DNA of 64,000 nt from Actinoplanes oblitus (GTDB lineage Bacteria; Actinomycetota; Actinomycetes; Mycobacteriales; Micromonosporaceae). The notes below the pieces were generated by a model. That model was not told where the DNA came from. It did no database searches and was given only the letters and a program-made list of their open reading frames with translations. The stretch is taken from NCBI RefSeq assembly GCF_030252345.1, contig NZ_CP126980.1, positions 8,565,501 through 8,629,500 of the forward strand, given 5' to 3'. The position numbers and the translations under genes were made by a program. Shown here one piece after another: positions 53,824 to 63,939 of the stretch; the stretch's first letter is position 1, and every line of letters begins with the position of its first letter.

Positions 53824-56193
53824 CTAACCTTGCCTCATCTCACGGTCCGAGTCAACTGATCCCACATTTTGATCACCAGCCGGCGCGGTGAATCCCGGAT
53901 CGGTCGGCAGCAACGCTCTGAGCTGCCGCATTCCGGGACCGAGCCGCACCAGCTGACTGCGGGCCGGCGCGGTGGCGGTGGGCGCCGGGCGCGGCGCCGG
54001 GAGCGGCCGCGGGCCGGTCGGGCGCAGCGCTCTCAGGCGGGACTCGAGGTGCTCGGCCGGGACGCCCCAGCCGAACAGCGAACCCTGCCCGAGCCGGCAG
54101 CCCGCCTCCTCGACCACCCCGCGCTGGGCAGGCGTGCCGATCCCCTCGGCCAGCACCTCCAGCCCGAGCCGGTGACCCAGCCGGACCACCACGTCGACCA
54201 GCGGGGCGGCGGTACCGGTCCGGGACTCCGGCTCGGCCACCAGGGCGTGATCGATCTTGAGAATGTCCACCGGAAGAGTGCGCAACTGGGTGAGCGACGA
54301 ATAGCCGGCGCCGAAGTCGTCGAGCGCGATCCGCACCCCGGTCTCGCGCAGCTCGGCCAGCCGGCGGACCAGCTCCTCCATGTCGGTGGCGACCGCGTGC
54401 TCGGTCACCTCCAGCACCAGCCGCTGCGGCGGGACGCCCAGCTCGGTGAGGATGTCGGCGACCTGGGCGGCGTAGTCGGCGTTGTGCAGCTCCTTGGGCG
54501 ACAGGTTCACCGACATCCAGATGTCGTGACCGGCCGCCAGCCAGTCGGCGAGCTGCCGGCAGGCGTTCTCCAGCACCCAGGCGCCGATCCGGTTGATCAG
54601 GCCGGACTCCTCGGCCACCGGGATGAACTCGTCGGGCCGGACCGGGCCCAGCTCCGGGTGGGTCCAGCGGAGCAGCGCCTCGCAGCCCACCGGGCGCATC
54701 GACGGCAGCGCCACCACCGGCTGGAAGACCAGGCGCAGCTGGTCGCGGTCGATCGCGTGGCGCAGCTCGCCGGTCAGCGTGCCGCGGCGGCGCAGCAGCT
54801 CGTCGTAGCCCGCCTGGTACTGCTCGACGCGGTTCTTGCCGCGCTGTTTCGCGTAGCGCAGCGCCAGGTCGGCGTCGTGCAGCAGCTCACCGGTGGAGGC
54901 CACGCCGACGCTGGCGGAGAGGAAGATCTGGCCGCCGTCCACCTCGTAGGGCTCGCCCAGCACGGCGAGCAGCCGGTGCGCGGCCAGCACCGCCTCGTCG
55001 TCGTCGCCGTGCATCAGCACCGCGAACTCGTCGCCGCCGAGCCGGGCCGCCACGTCGCCGGCCAGCAGGTTGCGCCGGAGCCGGGCGCCCACCTCGGCCA
55101 GGACCGCGTCGCCGACGTCGTGGCCGCGCAGGTCGTTGACGGTCTTGAAGCCGTCCATGTCGATGCCGATCAGCGCCCGCGGTCCGCCGTCGGCCTTCAG
55201 CGCGAGTTGCAGGCCGCGCCGGTTCGCCAGGCCGGTGAGCGGGTCGGTGTGCGCCAGGTCGCGGAAGTGCTTCTCGCGCTGGCGCAGCTGGACCGTGTAG
55301 CGCCGGACGTCGTCCAGGGCGAGGAACTGCCGGGCCACCAGGGCCAGCCCTTCCACGCTGATCCCGAAGTATCCGTACGCGTCGAGCGTCCCGCCCCGCG
55401 CCAGATGCCAGCCGAGCGCGGCGACCACGCCGAGCATCGGGACCACCGCGTACGCCCCGCCGCGCTCCAGCACGTCGCCGGTGACCTGGACCGGCCGGTC
55501 GGCGGCGCGCACCGCCCAGGCCACCAGGATCAGCCCGGCGCCGAGCAGCAGCACCGAGGTGAGCACCAGCTCGTCGCCCCGCCGGCAGATGCCGCCGGAC
55601 ACCCCCGCCGAGGCGATCGCGGTCAGGCTCACGCCGGCGCCGACGCGGACGCTGTGCCGCCGCGGCCGGTGCCCGTGCAGCGCCAGCACCCCGGTCAGGC
55701 CCAGCCCGACCACGGCGAGCAGGGCCGGCAGGATCACCGCCGCGCACTGGTACGGCGTGGCCGAGCCGAGGATCCGGATCGGCCGGGCCAGCAGCACCCA
55801 GCCGACGAACCAGATCGCCGCGGCGATGACCAGCCCGTCCAGCACGTGCCGGAGCGCGGCGGCCGGGCCGCGGGCCGCACCGGGCAGCGCGACCGTGCCG
55901 GCCAGCAGCGTGACGGTGCCGAACGCCATGCCGACCGCCATCAGCGTGGCCAGCGTCCGGCTGCCCGTGACCAGGTCGTCGTGGTGGTGGTGCGCGGTGA
56001 GCAGTGCGGTGGCCAGGCCGGCCAGCGCGGCCGCGGTGACCAGCGCCCCACCGGCCGCCAGCAGCAGGTGGGCGCGGCGGGCGGCGCCGGTATGCCGGCG
56101 TCCCGACTGCCCGAGCAGGGCGACCGCCGGGACGGCGGCGAGCAGGCCGGCGAGGCCCGCAAGCTCCATACCGGACGGTGAGTGCACGGACAC
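53824..56193 (-). CDS. membrane diguanylate cyclase/phosphodiesterase (GGDEF-EAL)
   Basis: 789 residues from the GTG at 56193, or 781 from the Met at 56169 ([12 protein letters not shown]). Eight hydrophobic segments (about residues 10-260) form a membrane sensor of unknown signal. The GGDEF domain (about 300-450) has an intact [11 protein letters not shown]; the usual inhibitory I-site RxxD five residues before it is absent (LAGDVAARL). The EAL domain (about 460-710) has [24 protein letters not shown] and AEGIGT, so both activities look possible. A Pro/Ala tail follows. It makes or removes cyclic di-GMP; it leads directly into the ilvB leader on the same strand. Confidence 0.9.
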   Translation of the reverse strand: MSVHSPSGMELAGLAGLLAAVPAVALLGQSGRRHTGAARRAHLLLAAGGALVTAAALAGLATALLTAHHHHDDLVTGSRTLATLMAVGMAFGTVTLLAGTVALPGAARGPAAALRHVLDGLVIAAAIWFVGWVLLARPIRILGSATPYQCAAVILPALLAVVGLGLTGVLALHGHRPRRHSVRVGAGVSLTAIASAGVSGGICRRGDELVLTSVLLLGAGLILVAWAVRAADRPVQVTGDVLERGGAYAVVPMLGVVAALGWHLARGGTLDAYGYFGISVEGLALVARQFLALDDVRRYTVQLRQREKHFRDLAHTDPLTGLANRRGLQLALKADGGPRALIGIDMDGFKTVNDLRGHDVGDAVLAEVGARLRRNLLAGDVAARLGGDEFAVLMHGDDDEAVLAAHRLLAVLGEPYEVDGGQIFLSASVGVASTGELLHDADLALRYAKQRGKNRVEQYQAGYDELLRRRGTLTGELRHAIDRDQLRLVFQPVVALPSMRPVGCEALLRWTHPELGPVRPDEFIPVAEESGLINRIGAWVLENACRQLADWLAAGHDIWMSVNLSPKELHNADYAAQVADILTELGVPPQRLVLEVTEHAVATDMEELVRRLAELRETGVRIALDDFGAGYSSLTQLRTLPVDILKIDHALVAEPESRTGTAAPLVDVVVRLGHRLGLEVLAEGIGTPAQRGVVEEAGCRLGQGSLFGWGVPAEHLESRLRALRPTGPRPLPAPRPAPTATAPARSQLVRLGPGMRQLRALLPTDPGFTAPAGDQNVGSVDSDREMRQG
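53826..53855 (-). promoter_or_regulatory. ilvB leader promoter
   Basis: Leftward -35 TTGACT (complement of 53850-53855), 18-bp spacer, -10 AAGGTT (complement of 53826-53831), 6 nt before the leader ATG. It lies inside the last codons of the GGDEF-EAL gene. Confidence 0.7.
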
Positions 56194-56288
56194 ACTTTGC
56201 CGGATCTCCCTCGATCGCGAAACCCTTCGCGTCCCGCGCTGTGGACGTCCCTGGCTATCGACGCCCTGGCCGGTGGCACTATGGGGAA

Positions 56289-58136
56289 ATGCCTGAGCTG
56301 CGCTCCCGGACCTCGACCCACGGTCGAACGATGGCCGGTGCCCGCGCCCTGTGGCGCGCCACCGGCATGACAGACGACGACTTCGGCAAGCCGATCGTCG
56401 CCATCGCCAACAGCTACACCCAGTTCGTACCGGGGCACGTGCACCTCAAGGACCTCGGCGGCCTGGTCGCCGAGTCGATCGCCGCGGCCGGCGGCGTCGG
56501 GCGCGAGTTCAACACCATCGCCGTCGACGACGGCATCGCGATGGGTCACGGCGGCATGCTCTACTCGCTGCCCAGCCGCGAGCTGATCGCCGACGCGGTG
56601 GAGTACATGGTGAACGCGCACTGCGCCGACGCCCTGGTCTGCATCTCGAACTGCGACAAGATCACCCCGGGCATGCTGATCGCCGCGCTGCGGCTGAACA
56701 TCCCGACGGTCTTCGTCTCCGGCGGCCCGATGGAGGCCGGCAAGACCGTCGCCATCGAGGGCATCGTCCACGAGAAGCTGGACCTGGTCGACGCGATGAG
56801 CGCCGCGGCCAACGACAACGTGACCGACGCCCAGCTGGACACCATCGAGCGTTCGGCGTGCCCGACCTGCGGTTCCTGCTCCGGCATGTTCACCGCCAAC
56901 TCGATGAACTGCCTGACCGAGGCGATCGGCCTGTCGCTGCCCGGCAACGGCTCGACGCTGGCCACGCACGCCTCCCGCAAGGCGCTCTTCACCGAGGCCG
57001 GCCGGCTGATCGTGGAGATCGCCAAGGAGTACTACGAGAAGAACGACGAGTCGGTGCTGCCGCGCTCGATCGCCAATCGGGACGCCTTCGAGAACGCGGT
57101 GGCCCTGGACGTGGCGATGGGCGGCTCCACCAACACGGTGCTGCACCTGCTGGCCGCGGCCCGCGAGGCCGGCCTGGACTTCAGCGTCGCCGACATCGAC
57201 GCGATCTCCCGCCGGGTGCCCTGCCTGTCCAAGGTCGCGCCGAACAGCCCGAAGTACCACATGGAGGACGTGCACCGGGCCGGCGGCATCCCCGCCCTGC
57301 TCGGTGAGCTGCACCGCGGCGGGTCGCTGCGCCCCGGCGTGCGCGCGGTGCACGCACCGTCGCTGGACGCCTGGCTGGCCAAGTGGGACATCCGGGGCGG
57401 TTCGCCCTCGGAGGAGGCTCTGGAGCTCTTCCACGCCGCGCCCGGCGGGGTGCGCACCACCGAGCCGTTCAGCACCACCAACCGGTGGGCGAAACTGGAC
57501 ACCGACGCCGCCGAGGGCTGCATCCGGTCCGTCGAGCACGCGTACACCGTCGACGGCGGCCTGGCCATCCTGTTCGGCAACCTCGCCCCGGACGGCTGCG
57601 TGGTCAAGACCGCCGGCGTCGACGAGTCGATCTGGAAGTTCACCGGGCCGGCCCGGGTCTACGAGTCCCAGGACGACGCGGTCACCGGCATCCTCGGCAA
57701 GGAGGTCGTCGAGGGCGACGTGGTGGTCATCCGCTACGAGGGCCCCAAGGGCGGGCCCGGCATGCAGGAGATGCTCTACCCGACCTCGTTCCTCAAGGGC
57801 CGCGGCCTGGGCAAGGCGTGCGCGCTGATCACCGACGGCCGCTTCTCCGGCGGGACGTCCGGGCTGTCCATCGGGCACGTCTCCCCCGAGGCGGCGGGCG
57901 GTGGCCTGATCGCCCTGGTCGAGACGGGTGACGAGATCACCATCGACATCCCGGGGCGGAGCATCACGCTGAACGTGCACGACGACGTGCTGGCCCAGCG
58001 GCGGCACGAGCAGGAGCGGCGGCCCAAGCCGTACTCGCCGGCCAACCGGCAGCGGCCCGTGTCGGCGGCGCTGCGGGCCTACGCGTCGATGGCGACCAGC
58101 GCGAGCGACGGGGCGTACCGGCGGGTTCCCGAGTAA
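56289..58136 (+). CDS. ilvD: dihydroxy-acid dehydratase
   Basis: 615 residues, [27 protein letters not shown]. Dehydratase of the Ile and Val branches with an Fe-S cluster: Cys in [13 protein letters not shown], then [19 protein letters not shown], and the substrate/metal loops of [11 protein letters not shown] and [22 protein letters not shown]. Length equals the E. coli enzyme. The ATG is 6 nt after a CACTAT -10 box (56277-56282), which suggests another leaderless start, although GGGGAA is also present and the -35 region is weak. It is divergent from the GGDEF-EAL gene. Confidence 0.96.
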   Translation: MPELRSRTSTHGRTMAGARALWRATGMTDDDFGKPIVAIANSYTQFVPGHVHLKDLGGLVAESIAAAGGVGREFNTIAVDDGIAMGHGGMLYSLPSRELIADAVEYMVNAHCADALVCISNCDKITPGMLIAALRLNIPTVFVSGGPMEAGKTVAIEGIVHEKLDLVDAMSAAANDNVTDAQLDTIERSACPTCGSCSGMFTANSMNCLTEAIGLSLPGNGSTLATHASRKALFTEAGRLIVEIAKEYYEKNDESVLPRSIANRDAFENAVALDVAMGGSTNTVLHLLAAAREAGLDFSVADIDAISRRVPCLSKVAPNSPKYHMEDVHRAGGIPALLGELHRGGSLRPGVRAVHAPSLDAWLAKWDIRGGSPSEEALELFHAAPGGVRTTEPFSTTNRWAKLDTDAAEGCIRSVEHAYTVDGGLAILFGNLAPDGCVVKTAGVDESIWKFTGPARVYESQDDAVTGILGKEVVEGDVVVIRYEGPKGGPGMQEMLYPTSFLKGRGLGKACALITDGRFSGGTSGLSIGHVSPEAAGGGLIALVETGDEITIDIPGRSITLNVHDDVLAQRRHEQERRPKPYSPANRQRPVSAALRAYASMATSASDGAYRRVPE

Positions 58137-58157
58137 GGATCGGTTCCGGTTCTTCGC

Positions 58158-58212
58158 GGCCGGTGCCGGGCAGGGTGGGATTTCGGTTCCGCGCCGCTGC
58201 CCGGCACCGGCC
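58158..58212 (+). terminator. terminator of ilvD
   Basis: 16-bp perfect stem GGCCGGTGCCGGGCAG / CTGCCCGGCACCGGCC with a 23-nt loop, followed by GCTGTCTTTTGCTTTC. Confidence 0.85.
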
Positions 58213-58224
58213 GCTGTCTTTTGC

Positions 58225-58234
58225 TTTCGGTACG
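58225..58234 (+). repeat. TTTCGGTACG 3' motif after ilvD
   Basis: TTTCGGTACG, 89 bp after the ilvD stop, in the same sense and directly after the ilvD terminator. Confidence 0.55.
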
Positions 58235-58250
58235 GCCGGGGCGCCCGCCG

Positions 58251-58395
58251 CCCGGCTGGTCACAGTCCCGGGCGGCTGGTCAGAGTCCCGGGTGTCCGGG
58301 CACAGGCCTCGCCCAGTTGGTCGCGGTCTCGCCCGCCTCGTCGCAGTCCCGCCCACCTCGTCGCAGTCCCGGCCACCCAGTCGCAGTCCCACCCA
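58251..58395. repeat. 20-bp tandem repeats (GTCGCAGTCCC type)
   Basis: The core CAGTCCC recurs every 20 bp: 58260, 58280, a degenerate one near 58300, then 58321, 58341, 58361 and 58381. About seven units with the consensus CTCGTCGCAGTCCCG. The first two begin GGCTGGTCAC, as do the ~62-bp repeats. The rest of 58137-58608 contains no gene. Confidence 0.75.
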
Positions 58396-58556
58396 CCCAG
58401 GGGGTAGCCCCCGTTGGCCAGTGTGGCGGAAATGCGCCGGGCCGACCGGGCAGCCTGTGGACAAGTCGCCGCTGTGGAAAAGCCCCCAGGGGCGAAACGG
58501 AGCCAGCGCCCGAAACCCAGAACACCACCGGCTCGAGGTGCACAGATGCGAAAGAG

Positions 58557-58591
58557 GTGATGCCGGCACCTCCGAGGAGGGCCGGCATCAC
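58557..58591 (-). terminator. terminator of the peroxidase gene
   Basis: 11-bp perfect stem GTGATGCCGGC / GCCGGCATCAC with a 13-nt loop, 17 bp after the stop; leftward-strand sequence after it is CTCTTTCGC. Confidence 0.75.
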
Positions 58592-58608
58592 GAGGCGGTT
58601 CGGTCGGG

Positions 58609-61600
58609 TCAGCGGACCGTGGCGGTGCCGGATCGCGACGGACCGGCGCCGGCCGCGCCGACGGCCCGCAGCGTGAAGCGGTACCTGGTGTTCGACCGGA
58701 CGCCGGCGGGCGCGACGAACTTCGCGGACCGGGTCCCGGCGGAGAAGGCCAGGACCAGCGGAGCTCCGGCGGCCTTGCCCGTTGCGGTGAGGCGCTGGGC
58801 GGTCAGGCGGTAGGCGGTGATCGCAAGGCCGCCGGAGGTGGCGGGGGCGGTCCAGCTCAGGGTGGCGGTCAGGGCGCCGCCGACACGGCCGGAGGTGGCC
58901 GTGAGGGAGCGCGGGGCGGACGGGGTGGTGTGCGGGGTGACCGGCCTGCTCGAGGCCGACCAGGAGGCGGCGCCGATCCGGTTCACGGCGCGGACCTGGA
59001 AGTGGTAGGCGGTGCCGTTGGTCAGGCGGGTCACGGTCTGGGCCGAGGCCGCGCCGGGGGCGGTGCGGAGCGGACCGACCTGGTGGTTCCTGGCATCCAG
59101 GACTCGGATCTCATAGCGCAGGATCGGCGAGCCGCCGTTGCCGGCCGGGGCGGTCCAGCGGACCACGGCCAGGGACTTGCCGGCTGCCGGGGTGCCGATG
59201 CGGGCGACGCCGGGGACGGTTCGCACGGTGGCCGGCGGGCTGGTCGGACCGGTGGGATGCCGCGGGAAGGGCGGAGTCGGGCCAGCGGTCGGCGAGGTCG
59301 CCGGGGAGCCGGTGGACGGGGGCTTGGCAGGCGTCGCGGCCGGGCCGCCGGTCGGGGACGCCGTGGGGACGCCGGTGCCGGGGGTCACCCCCGAGCCGCC
59401 GGAACCAACGCCGGTCCCGGAACCAACGCCCGTCCCGGAGCCGGAGGACGGCGGCGGGTTGGTGCCGGCGACGGCCGGGGCGGGGATGACACGGTTCGAG
59501 ATCGCGGAGAACTCGCTGGCCCCGGCCGCGTTGACGGCGCGGACCCAGAAGGCGTACGGCAGGCCGTTGGTCAAGCCCGTGAAGGTCAGCTCGGTGGCGT
59601 CCGGCCCGGCCGCGTCCACGCCCACCACGATGCCGGTCTCGTCGTCGAGCACCTGCACCTCGTAGCCGTAGATCGGGCTGCCGCCGTCACCGGCCGGCCC
59701 GGTCCAGCGGACCACGGCGCTCTCGTCCCGAGCGGTGGCCACGCCGATGACCGGCGCGCCCGGCGCCACCGGGGCCACCGGCGTGGTCGGCGCCGCCGTC
59801 GGAACAGCGATCGTGGGCCCACCGGTAGCGGGCGGAACCGTCGTCGGACCGGCGATCACCGGCGAAACGGTCGTCGGACCAGGGATCGTCGGCGGAACGG
59901 TCGTCGGACCGGCAATCACCGGCGGAACGGTCGTCGGATCGACGGCCACCGGCGGCACGGTCGTCGGATCGGCGGTGACCGGCGGGTTGGTGGCCGTCGT
60001 GCCGCCGTCGCCCGGTTCGGTCGTGGCCGCCACCGGGGTCACCGGCTCGGACGGCTCGCTGTAGACCCCCGGCCCGGCCGCCGTCTCGCCGCGGACCCGG
60101 AAGGTGTACGCCACCCCGTTGCTCAGCCCGGCCACCTCGACGCTGCGGGTGCCGGCCGGCAGCGTGGTGGTCACGGTCCCAGCCACGCTGACGCGCTGCA
60201 GGGTCAGGCCGGTAAGCCCGGCGCCGTCCGGCACGGTGATCAGCACGGTCGCCGAGGCGTCGCCGGGGAACGCCGACACACCGAGGAAGGCGGAGAGGCC
60301 GGTCACGTCCACCGTCTGGTCGTCGAACCGGAGCAGTTCGACGTTGCGCACGGTGTCGGTGCCGTCCGGCCCGGCCACCTGGACGCCGCCGGCGATCGGT
60401 GTGATCGCGTACGCCGCCCGGTTCCCCGCGAAGACCGCCGTGTCGGTGCCCGGGGTCACCGACGTGACGATCTCCCGTACCGTACTGATGTCCTTGGGGT
60501 TGATCTTGCCGGCGAAGACGTCGGCTCGCAGCTCGGTGAGGCTCCGGGCCGAGCGGATCTCGTTGCCGTCCGCGTCGCGGACGCTGAGGCGGACGGTGAG
60601 CCAGCGGTCGCCGTCCAGGATGTCGTCGCCGCCACGCCCGCGCAGGATGTCGTCGCCCGGCCCGCCGAGCAGGATGTTGCCCGCGCCCCAGACGTTCCCG
60701 TGCAGGTCACAGGGCCGGCCGGTCTGGTTGCCGACCGCCGAGACCGGTGTGGTCAGCGACGTGACGACCTGGTCCAGGCCGTGGATCCGGGCGACGCCCG
60801 CGGCGTCCAGGGCGTCGCAGCCGAGGAAGCCGCCACCGCCCACGTCCGACGGGGTGACGTCGTCGCCGCTGAGGACGTCGTCCTGGGTGCCGCCGGAGAG
60901 GGCCTCGACCTCGTTGTAGCGGTCCCGGACGCCGATCGTGAGGTTGTTCAGCGGCGCGAGCGGCAGGGCCAGATCGGAGTCGGCCTTCTCCGAGGCGGCG
61001 ATCGACCAGTCGTAACCCGAGCCGCCGGCGTTCTTCTCGATGCCGGGGCCCTGCACGCCGATGTCGTCGCCGCCCTCCATGTCGTAGTCGTCGTCGCCGC
61101 CCTGGCCGATCAGCACGTCGTTGCCGGGCTTGTTGGCGTCGTCCAGGAAGAACAGGTTGCCGCTGTCGCCCTGGAGCAGGTCGGGCGAGTTGCCGCCCTC
61201 CTGCCAGTCGTCGCCGGAGTCACCCCAGACGCTGTCCTCGCCGTCCCCGGCGATCACGAAGTCGTCGCCCTCGCCGGCGAACGTCTCGTTGGCGTTGGCG
61301 CCGCCGTCGGTGAAGTCGTCGCCGTCGCCGGCCAGCACGATGTCCAGGCCCGGACCGCCGTCGATGGCGTCGTTGCCGGGGCCGCCGCGGGGCAGGTCGT
61401 CGCCGCCGGCGTCGGTCAGCACGTCGTCGCCCTCACCGCCGATCACCGAGTCGTTGCCGGGGCCGCCCTCCAGCACGTCGTCGCCCTCGGCGCCCCAGAC
61501 GGTGTCGTCGTCGTTGCCGGCGCCGACCCGGTCGGTCCCCTCGGTGCCGAGCCACACCGTCTGCGGGTTGGCGACGGACCGGTCCCGCTGCTTGACCGTG

Positions 61601-63939
61601 CCGTCGGCGAGGCGGAGCAGCTGCGCCGACTCGTCGCATCCGGAGAGCGGGTCGTCGAGGACGCGGTTGCCGGAGAAGTGCAGGCGGGACAGGTCGTAGA
61701 CGCAGTCGGCGGTGGCGAACACGTCGGCACGCAAGCCCTGGACGCCGGTGTTCCGCGTGATCAGCTCGGCGAACGTGCCGCCCTCCAGCTGGGTGCGCAG
61801 GTTCATGCCGGGCGTCCGGGCCAGGTAGTAGAACCGGTCGCCGTTCTGCAGCGCGGTCAGCTGGGTCTCGAAGACGTAGTCGAAGGTGCTGCCGAGCAGG
61901 CCGCCGAACGGGTCGTTGGCCTCGGCGAGCCCGCCGATCCACAGGTCGATGTCGTCGACGCCGGAGTTCGCCGCGGGTGCGTTCAGGAAGGCGGCGCCGG
62001 CCGGGGTGTCGAGCAGCTCCTGGGCCGCCGCGCGCTTCGCCGCCACCCCCGGGGCGGCCAGGATCGACGGGTCGGTTCCGTAGGCGGCCACGAAGTTCAC
62101 CAGCGAGGCCGGGTGCTTCAGGTGCTCGCCGAAATCGACCCAGCTGACGTACGGCCTGAGCCGCCCGTCGTTCGTCGTGTCGTGCAGCGCCCGGCGGAAC
62201 ACGTTGAGCGGCGGGACCCCCTCGGACCGGCCCCGGGCGATGTTGATCGCGGCCAGGTCGGTGGGCAGGCCGAGCAGCTTGTTGCGCAGCGTGTCGGTGA
62301 CGAACTCGTCGATGTCGTTGCCGACCTGACCGGACATCCCGGCGACCACCTCGCCGGCGGCCTGCTCCGGGCCGAGCGTGCCGTCGTTGGTGAACGCGGC
62401 CGGGTCGAGGAAGCCGTCGAGCAGCGGCAGCGAGTCGTCGGTGCCGTCGGCGGCGGTCCGGGCGATCGTCTCGGTCAGCATCGAGTGGCCGAACCGGTAG
62501 ACGGCGTGCGCGAACTCCGCGTAGATCGCCGGGTTGATCTCGGTCTGGGTGAACGCGAACGGCTGGAACGGGTTGATCGCCGGCTGGATCTTGCGGGCGA
62601 ACTCCTCGAAGACGAGGTGCTGGTACTCCATCTCGTTGATGAACTTGGCGCCCTGGAAGAGGCGCTCGCCGGTCCAGTCGGCGGTGACGCCGGCTTCCTC
62701 GGCGACCCGCTGCAGGTCGCCGACCAGGCGGTTGTGCTCGGAGTGGAAGATCTGGTGCACCGCGGTGAGGCCGATGTTCTCGTTGACCCGGCCGTCGCCG
62801 GCCACGTAGTGCCGGTCGAGCAGGGCGGCGTCGTAGCCCGGCTTCGACGGGTCGGCGGCGTGCGCGATGTCGGTGAGGAACGGCGTGTCGAAGCGCAGCA
62901 CCCCGGCGGGCACCGCGACCGGGGCGGCGGTGTCGCCCTCGACCAGGCCGGTCGCGGTGACGAACTGCGGCAGGCCGCGGGCCGGGCCGGGGACGAAGTC
63001 GCCGTACGCGTCGGCCAGCACCGTCGGCACGCTCAGCGCGTCGGCGTCGGTGAGCCGCAGGCCGAGGGTGGTGGCCGCCTGCCGCTTCACGTCGGCCCAG
63101 GTGGGCAGCCCGCCGTCGGCGCCGGTCAGCAGCCGGCCGGTGTCCTGTGCCCGCGCGTCGTATTCGCGCAGGAAGACCTGGTGCGCGGCGTGCGACGTGT
63201 AGGTCTGCGAGTTGTCGACGTACGGGGTGTCGGTGTTCTTGGCGTTCGCGCCGCCGGCTGCCCGGCTGAGCACCATGAACCGCAGCGACGGCGGCAGGTG
63301 CTCGCTGATCACCAGCGGGTCGTCGGCGGCGAGCGGGATGATCACCGCGGTGTTCCCCTTGACCGTCTGGTCGACGCCGTGGTCGAAGAACTGGCCGAAC
63401 AGGGTGAACCAGGAGTTGTAGGGCGCGGAGAGCCCGGCGTCCGGAGTGACGTTCGGGATGCCGGCGGCCGGGTCACCACCGTGCGCCGCCGCCACCGCGG
63501 CCGGATTCGCCGCGCTCTGGTCGGCGATCAGGTTGCTGATCGTCCGGGGCTGCGCGTCGGTGGCGTTCGCGCCGGTGTAGCCGGTCCGGTACCGCGCCGG
63601 GACCAGGCGCGGGAAGGTCTGGTCGGCCGCGCCGTCACTCTGCTGGCCGGCGGTCAGGTGGTTGCAGCTGCCGTCGACGGTCCGCAGGCCCATCGAGAGC
63701 AGCGGGCTGGCCAGCTGGTGGGGTCCGGTGCCGAGCAGCGCGCCGCACGGGCCGGTCGCGCTGGTCGTGTTCGCTACGTGTGCCTCAGCGATCTTGATCT
63801 GCTTGAGGAGGTAGGCCAGGTCGGCGGCGGTGACGGTGAATCCCTGACCGATCGGGGCGGCGCGCCCGGCGGCGGGCGCGACGAGGACCGCGGTGACCAG
63901 TACGGCCACCATGGCGACGACGGAACGGAGCTTCGGCAA
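58609..63939 (-). CDS. secreted haem peroxidase with RTX and fibronectin-III domains (peroxicin-like)
   Basis: 1776 residues. The TTG start at 63939 follows GGGAGG. Signal peptide residues 1-28. The peroxidase domain (about 110-690) belongs to the animal-haem-peroxidase superfamily: GQFFDH (182-187) supplies distal His187 and the Asp, R384 lies in GRVNENIGLTAVHQIFHSEHNR, and proximal His485 in AVYRFGHSML; INIARGRSEGVPPLN follows. Calcium-binding RTX nonapeptides (GGxGxD-type) lie at about 798-915 and near 1085. Then four fibronectin-III modules (about 1215-1290, 1390-1480, 1590-1680, 1690-1776) are joined by linkers rich in Thr, Pro and Gly. There is no wall-anchor signal. Secreted oxidase or halogenating role inferred; no maturation gene nearby. 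Confidence 0.88.
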   Translation of the reverse strand: MPKLRSVVAMVAVLVTAVLVAPAAGRAAPIGQGFTVTAADLAYLLKQIKIAEAHVANTTSATGPCGALLGTGPHQLASPLLSMGLRTVDGSCNHLTAGQQSDGAADQTFPRLVPARYRTGYTGANATDAQPRTISNLIADQSAANPAAVAAAHGGDPAAGIPNVTPDAGLSAPYNSWFTLFGQFFDHGVDQTVKGNTAVIIPLAADDPLVISEHLPPSLRFMVLSRAAGGANAKNTDTPYVDNSQTYTSHAAHQVFLREYDARAQDTGRLLTGADGGLPTWADVKRQAATTLGLRLTDADALSVPTVLADAYGDFVPGPARGLPQFVTATGLVEGDTAAPVAVPAGVLRFDTPFLTDIAHAADPSKPGYDAALLDRHYVAGDGRVNENIGLTAVHQIFHSEHNRLVGDLQRVAEEAGVTADWTGERLFQGAKFINEMEYQHLVFEEFARKIQPAINPFQPFAFTQTEINPAIYAEFAHAVYRFGHSMLTETIARTAADGTDDSLPLLDGFLDPAAFTNDGTLGPEQAAGEVVAGMSGQVGNDIDEFVTDTLRNKLLGLPTDLAAINIARGRSEGVPPLNVFRRALHDTTNDGRLRPYVSWVDFGEHLKHPASLVNFVAAYGTDPSILAAPGVAAKRAAAQELLDTPAGAAFLNAPAANSGVDDIDLWIGGLAEANDPFGGLLGSTFDYVFETQLTALQNGDRFYYLARTPGMNLRTQLEGGTFAELITRNTGVQGLRADVFATADCVYDLSRLHFSGNRVLDDPLSGCDESAQLLRLADGTVKQRDRSVANPQTVWLGTEGTDRVGAGNDDDTVWGAEGDDVLEGGPGNDSVIGGEGDDVLTDAGGDDLPRGGPGNDAIDGGPGLDIVLAGDGDDFTDGGANANETFAGEGDDFVIAGDGEDSVWGDSGDDWQEGGNSPDLLQGDSGNLFFLDDANKPGNDVLIGQGGDDDYDMEGGDDIGVQGPGIEKNAGGSGYDWSIAASEKADSDLALPLAPLNNLTIGVRDRYNEVEALSGGTQDDVLSGDDVTPSDVGGGGFLGCDALDAAGVARIHGLDQVVTSLTTPVSAVGNQTGRPCDLHGNVWGAGNILLGGPGDDILRGRGGDDILDGDRWLTVRLSVRDADGNEIRSARSLTELRADVFAGKINPKDISTVREIVTSVTPGTDTAVFAGNRAAYAITPIAGGVQVAGPDGTDTVRNVELLRFDDQTVDVTGLSAFLGVSAFPGDASATVLITVPDGAGLTGLTLQRVSVAGTVTTTLPAGTRSVEVAGLSNGVAYTFRVRGETAAGPGVYSEPSEPVTPVAATTEPGDGGTTATNPPVTADPTTVPPVAVDPTTVPPVIAGPTTVPPTIPGPTTVSPVIAGPTTVPPATGGPTIAVPTAAPTTPVAPVAPGAPVIGVATARDESAVVRWTGPAGDGGSPIYGYEVQVLDDETGIVVGVDAAGPDATELTFTGLTNGLPYAFWVRAVNAAGASEFSAISNRVIPAPAVAGTNPPPSSGSGTGVGSGTGVGSGGSGVTPGTGVPTASPTGGPAATPAKPPSTGSPATSPTAGPTPPFPRHPTGPTSPPATVRTVPGVARIGTPAAGKSLAVVRWTAPAGNGGSPILRYEIRVLDARNHQVGPLRTAPGAASAQTVTRLTNGTAYHFQVRAVNRIGAASWSASSRPVTPHTTPSAPRSLTATSGRVGGALTATLSWTAPATSGGLAITAYRLTAQRLTATGKAAGAPLVLAFSAGTRSAKFVAPAGVRSNTRYRFTLRAVGAAGAGPSRSGTATVR

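Noticed and set aside
61200..61500. Gly/Asp-rich repeat as a separate gene
   Set aside because: It is the RTX domain of the peroxidase, in frame and without a start of its own.
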